Assembly (NCBI GenBank): GCA_964616465.1 | Contig: CAZTTO010000008.1 | Span: forward strand, 1-64,000 | DNA length: 64,000 nucleotides | Source of the DNA: JAFLBI01 sp964616465 | GTDB taxonomy: Bacteria; Bacteroidota; Bacteroidia; Chitinophagales; Chitinophagaceae | Reading direction: 5' to 3' | Shown: one piece after another, positions 63,722 through 64,000 of the stretch | How positions within the stretch are numbered: the first letter of the stretch is position 1 | How the letters are laid out: each line of letters begins with the position of its first letter | Notes under the pieces: generated by a model | What the model was told of the DNA's origin: nothing | The model's input: the letters and a program-made list of their open reading frames with translations, nothing else | The model's database searches: none | Translations under genes and position numbers: made by a program

Positions 63722-64000
63722 TTATTTGATTTCAAGAATATAGTATCGGTCTAGTACTTGCGCTCTTGTTTTTCTATTCAAAAATTCTGGAGTAAGCATA
63801 GAAATATGAAAGTCTAATCCTTCTTTTCTTACTTCATAAGTCCTATTATATGAATCAAGTGCAGCTCTTCCATCTTTATCAGTCACTATAATCATTCCAG
63901 TTAGAACACTATCAATGTTTTTAATGTGCGGAATAATGTTTTTGCTATAGAAGTGAATGCCGAATGCACTTCCTTTAAAATTAAAGAGTGCTAATTTAGT
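63722..64000 (-). CDS. C-terminal part of an unrecognised protein, cut by the window end
   Basis: An open frame of 92 codons on the minus strand running off the window, with a stop at 63722 one base after the convergent GT2 gene. The visible end (FGIHFYSKNIIPHIKNIDSV, TDKDGRAALDSYNRTY, ending LDRYYILEIK) is soluble and alpha/beta in character. It could be the tail of a membrane glycosyltransferase, given the GT2 neighbour, but this is only a guess. Confidence 0.6.
   Translation of the reverse strand, partial: TKLALFNFKGSAFGIHFYSKNIIPHIKNIDSVLTGMIIVTDKDGRAALDSYNRTYEVRKEGLDFHISMLTPEFLNRKTRAQVLDRYYILEIK

Noticed and set aside
1..64000. Prophage, insertion sequence or CRISPR array
   Set aside because: No transposase, integrase or phage gene and no regularly spaced short repeats were seen; the only repeat array is the tRNA-Pro one.

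Overview
The window is an AT-rich, densely coding chromosomal segment from a member of the Bacteroidota, most probably a Chitinophagaceae-like bacterium (Sediminibacterium type; family placement is inference). The signs are: a secreted protein ending in a type IX secretion sorting domain; several start sites preceded by the Bacteroidota promoter pattern TTG-N19-21-TAnnTTTG; a type III glutamine synthetase; an elongation factor P with an unusual NKTARAA loop; and adapted housekeeping genes (long SecA, bifunctional malic enzyme). No prophage, insertion sequence or CRISPR array is visible. One run of 100 N at 51298-51397 shows that this is a scaffold, and the first bases may be a damaged contig edge.

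Layout. 1-6.5 kb: the tail of a multi-PAS histidine kinase, sucD, efp, and the acetyl-CoA carboxylase genes accB-accC. 6.6-11.4 kb: glutamine synthetase III and a large T9SS-exported DUF4114 protein. 11.9-16.8 kb: purL-hldD-proC and a dienelactone hydrolase. 17-25 kb: pyrG, a DUF4407 membrane protein, yidC, small secreted proteins, a TPR protein. 24.5-28.8 kb: phosphosulfolactate synthase coupled to aroE, then rdgB with a HolD-like protein, then ilvE. 29-32 kb: rpsL-rpsG without fusA, and an atpG-scpB pair cut off from the other ATP synthase genes. 32.6-44.1 kb: a long run of same-strand genes from secA through deoC, SPOR, M20 peptidase, maeB, MlaE permease, DUF4442, beta-CASP nuclease and an alpha/beta hydrolase. 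44.1-51 kb: two DUF5362-like membrane proteins, a secreted caspase-fold protease, a SulP transporter with a lipoprotein carbonic anhydrase, a YozG/DUF2975 pair, a lipoprotein. 51-51.7 kb: tRNA-Pro(TGG) followed by a tandem repeat array with 166-bp period that carries copies of the tRNA 3' end. 51.9-53.7 kb: an astacin-like protease and a PAP2 phosphatase. 53.8-59.5 kb: a methionine locus (metY-metX-hom behind a SAM-I riboswitch, and osmC-metZ on the other side). 59.5-64 kb: uvrA, a GNAT acetyltransferase, a GT2 glycosyltransferase and the end of an unrecognised gene.

How genes work together. The methionine locus is the clearest unit: promoter, SAM-I aptamer, a visible antiterminator/terminator switch, then three enzymes leading from aspartate semialdehyde to homocysteine. 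SulP plus an exported carbonic anhydrase look like a bicarbonate/CO2 handling pair. The points most worth a second look are the tRNA-Pro tandem array (formally similar to the rtT repeats of the E. coli tyrT operon), the Arg32-type EF-P, the HolD-like protein next to rdgB, the phosphosulfolactate synthase, and the 5' end of the first gene.
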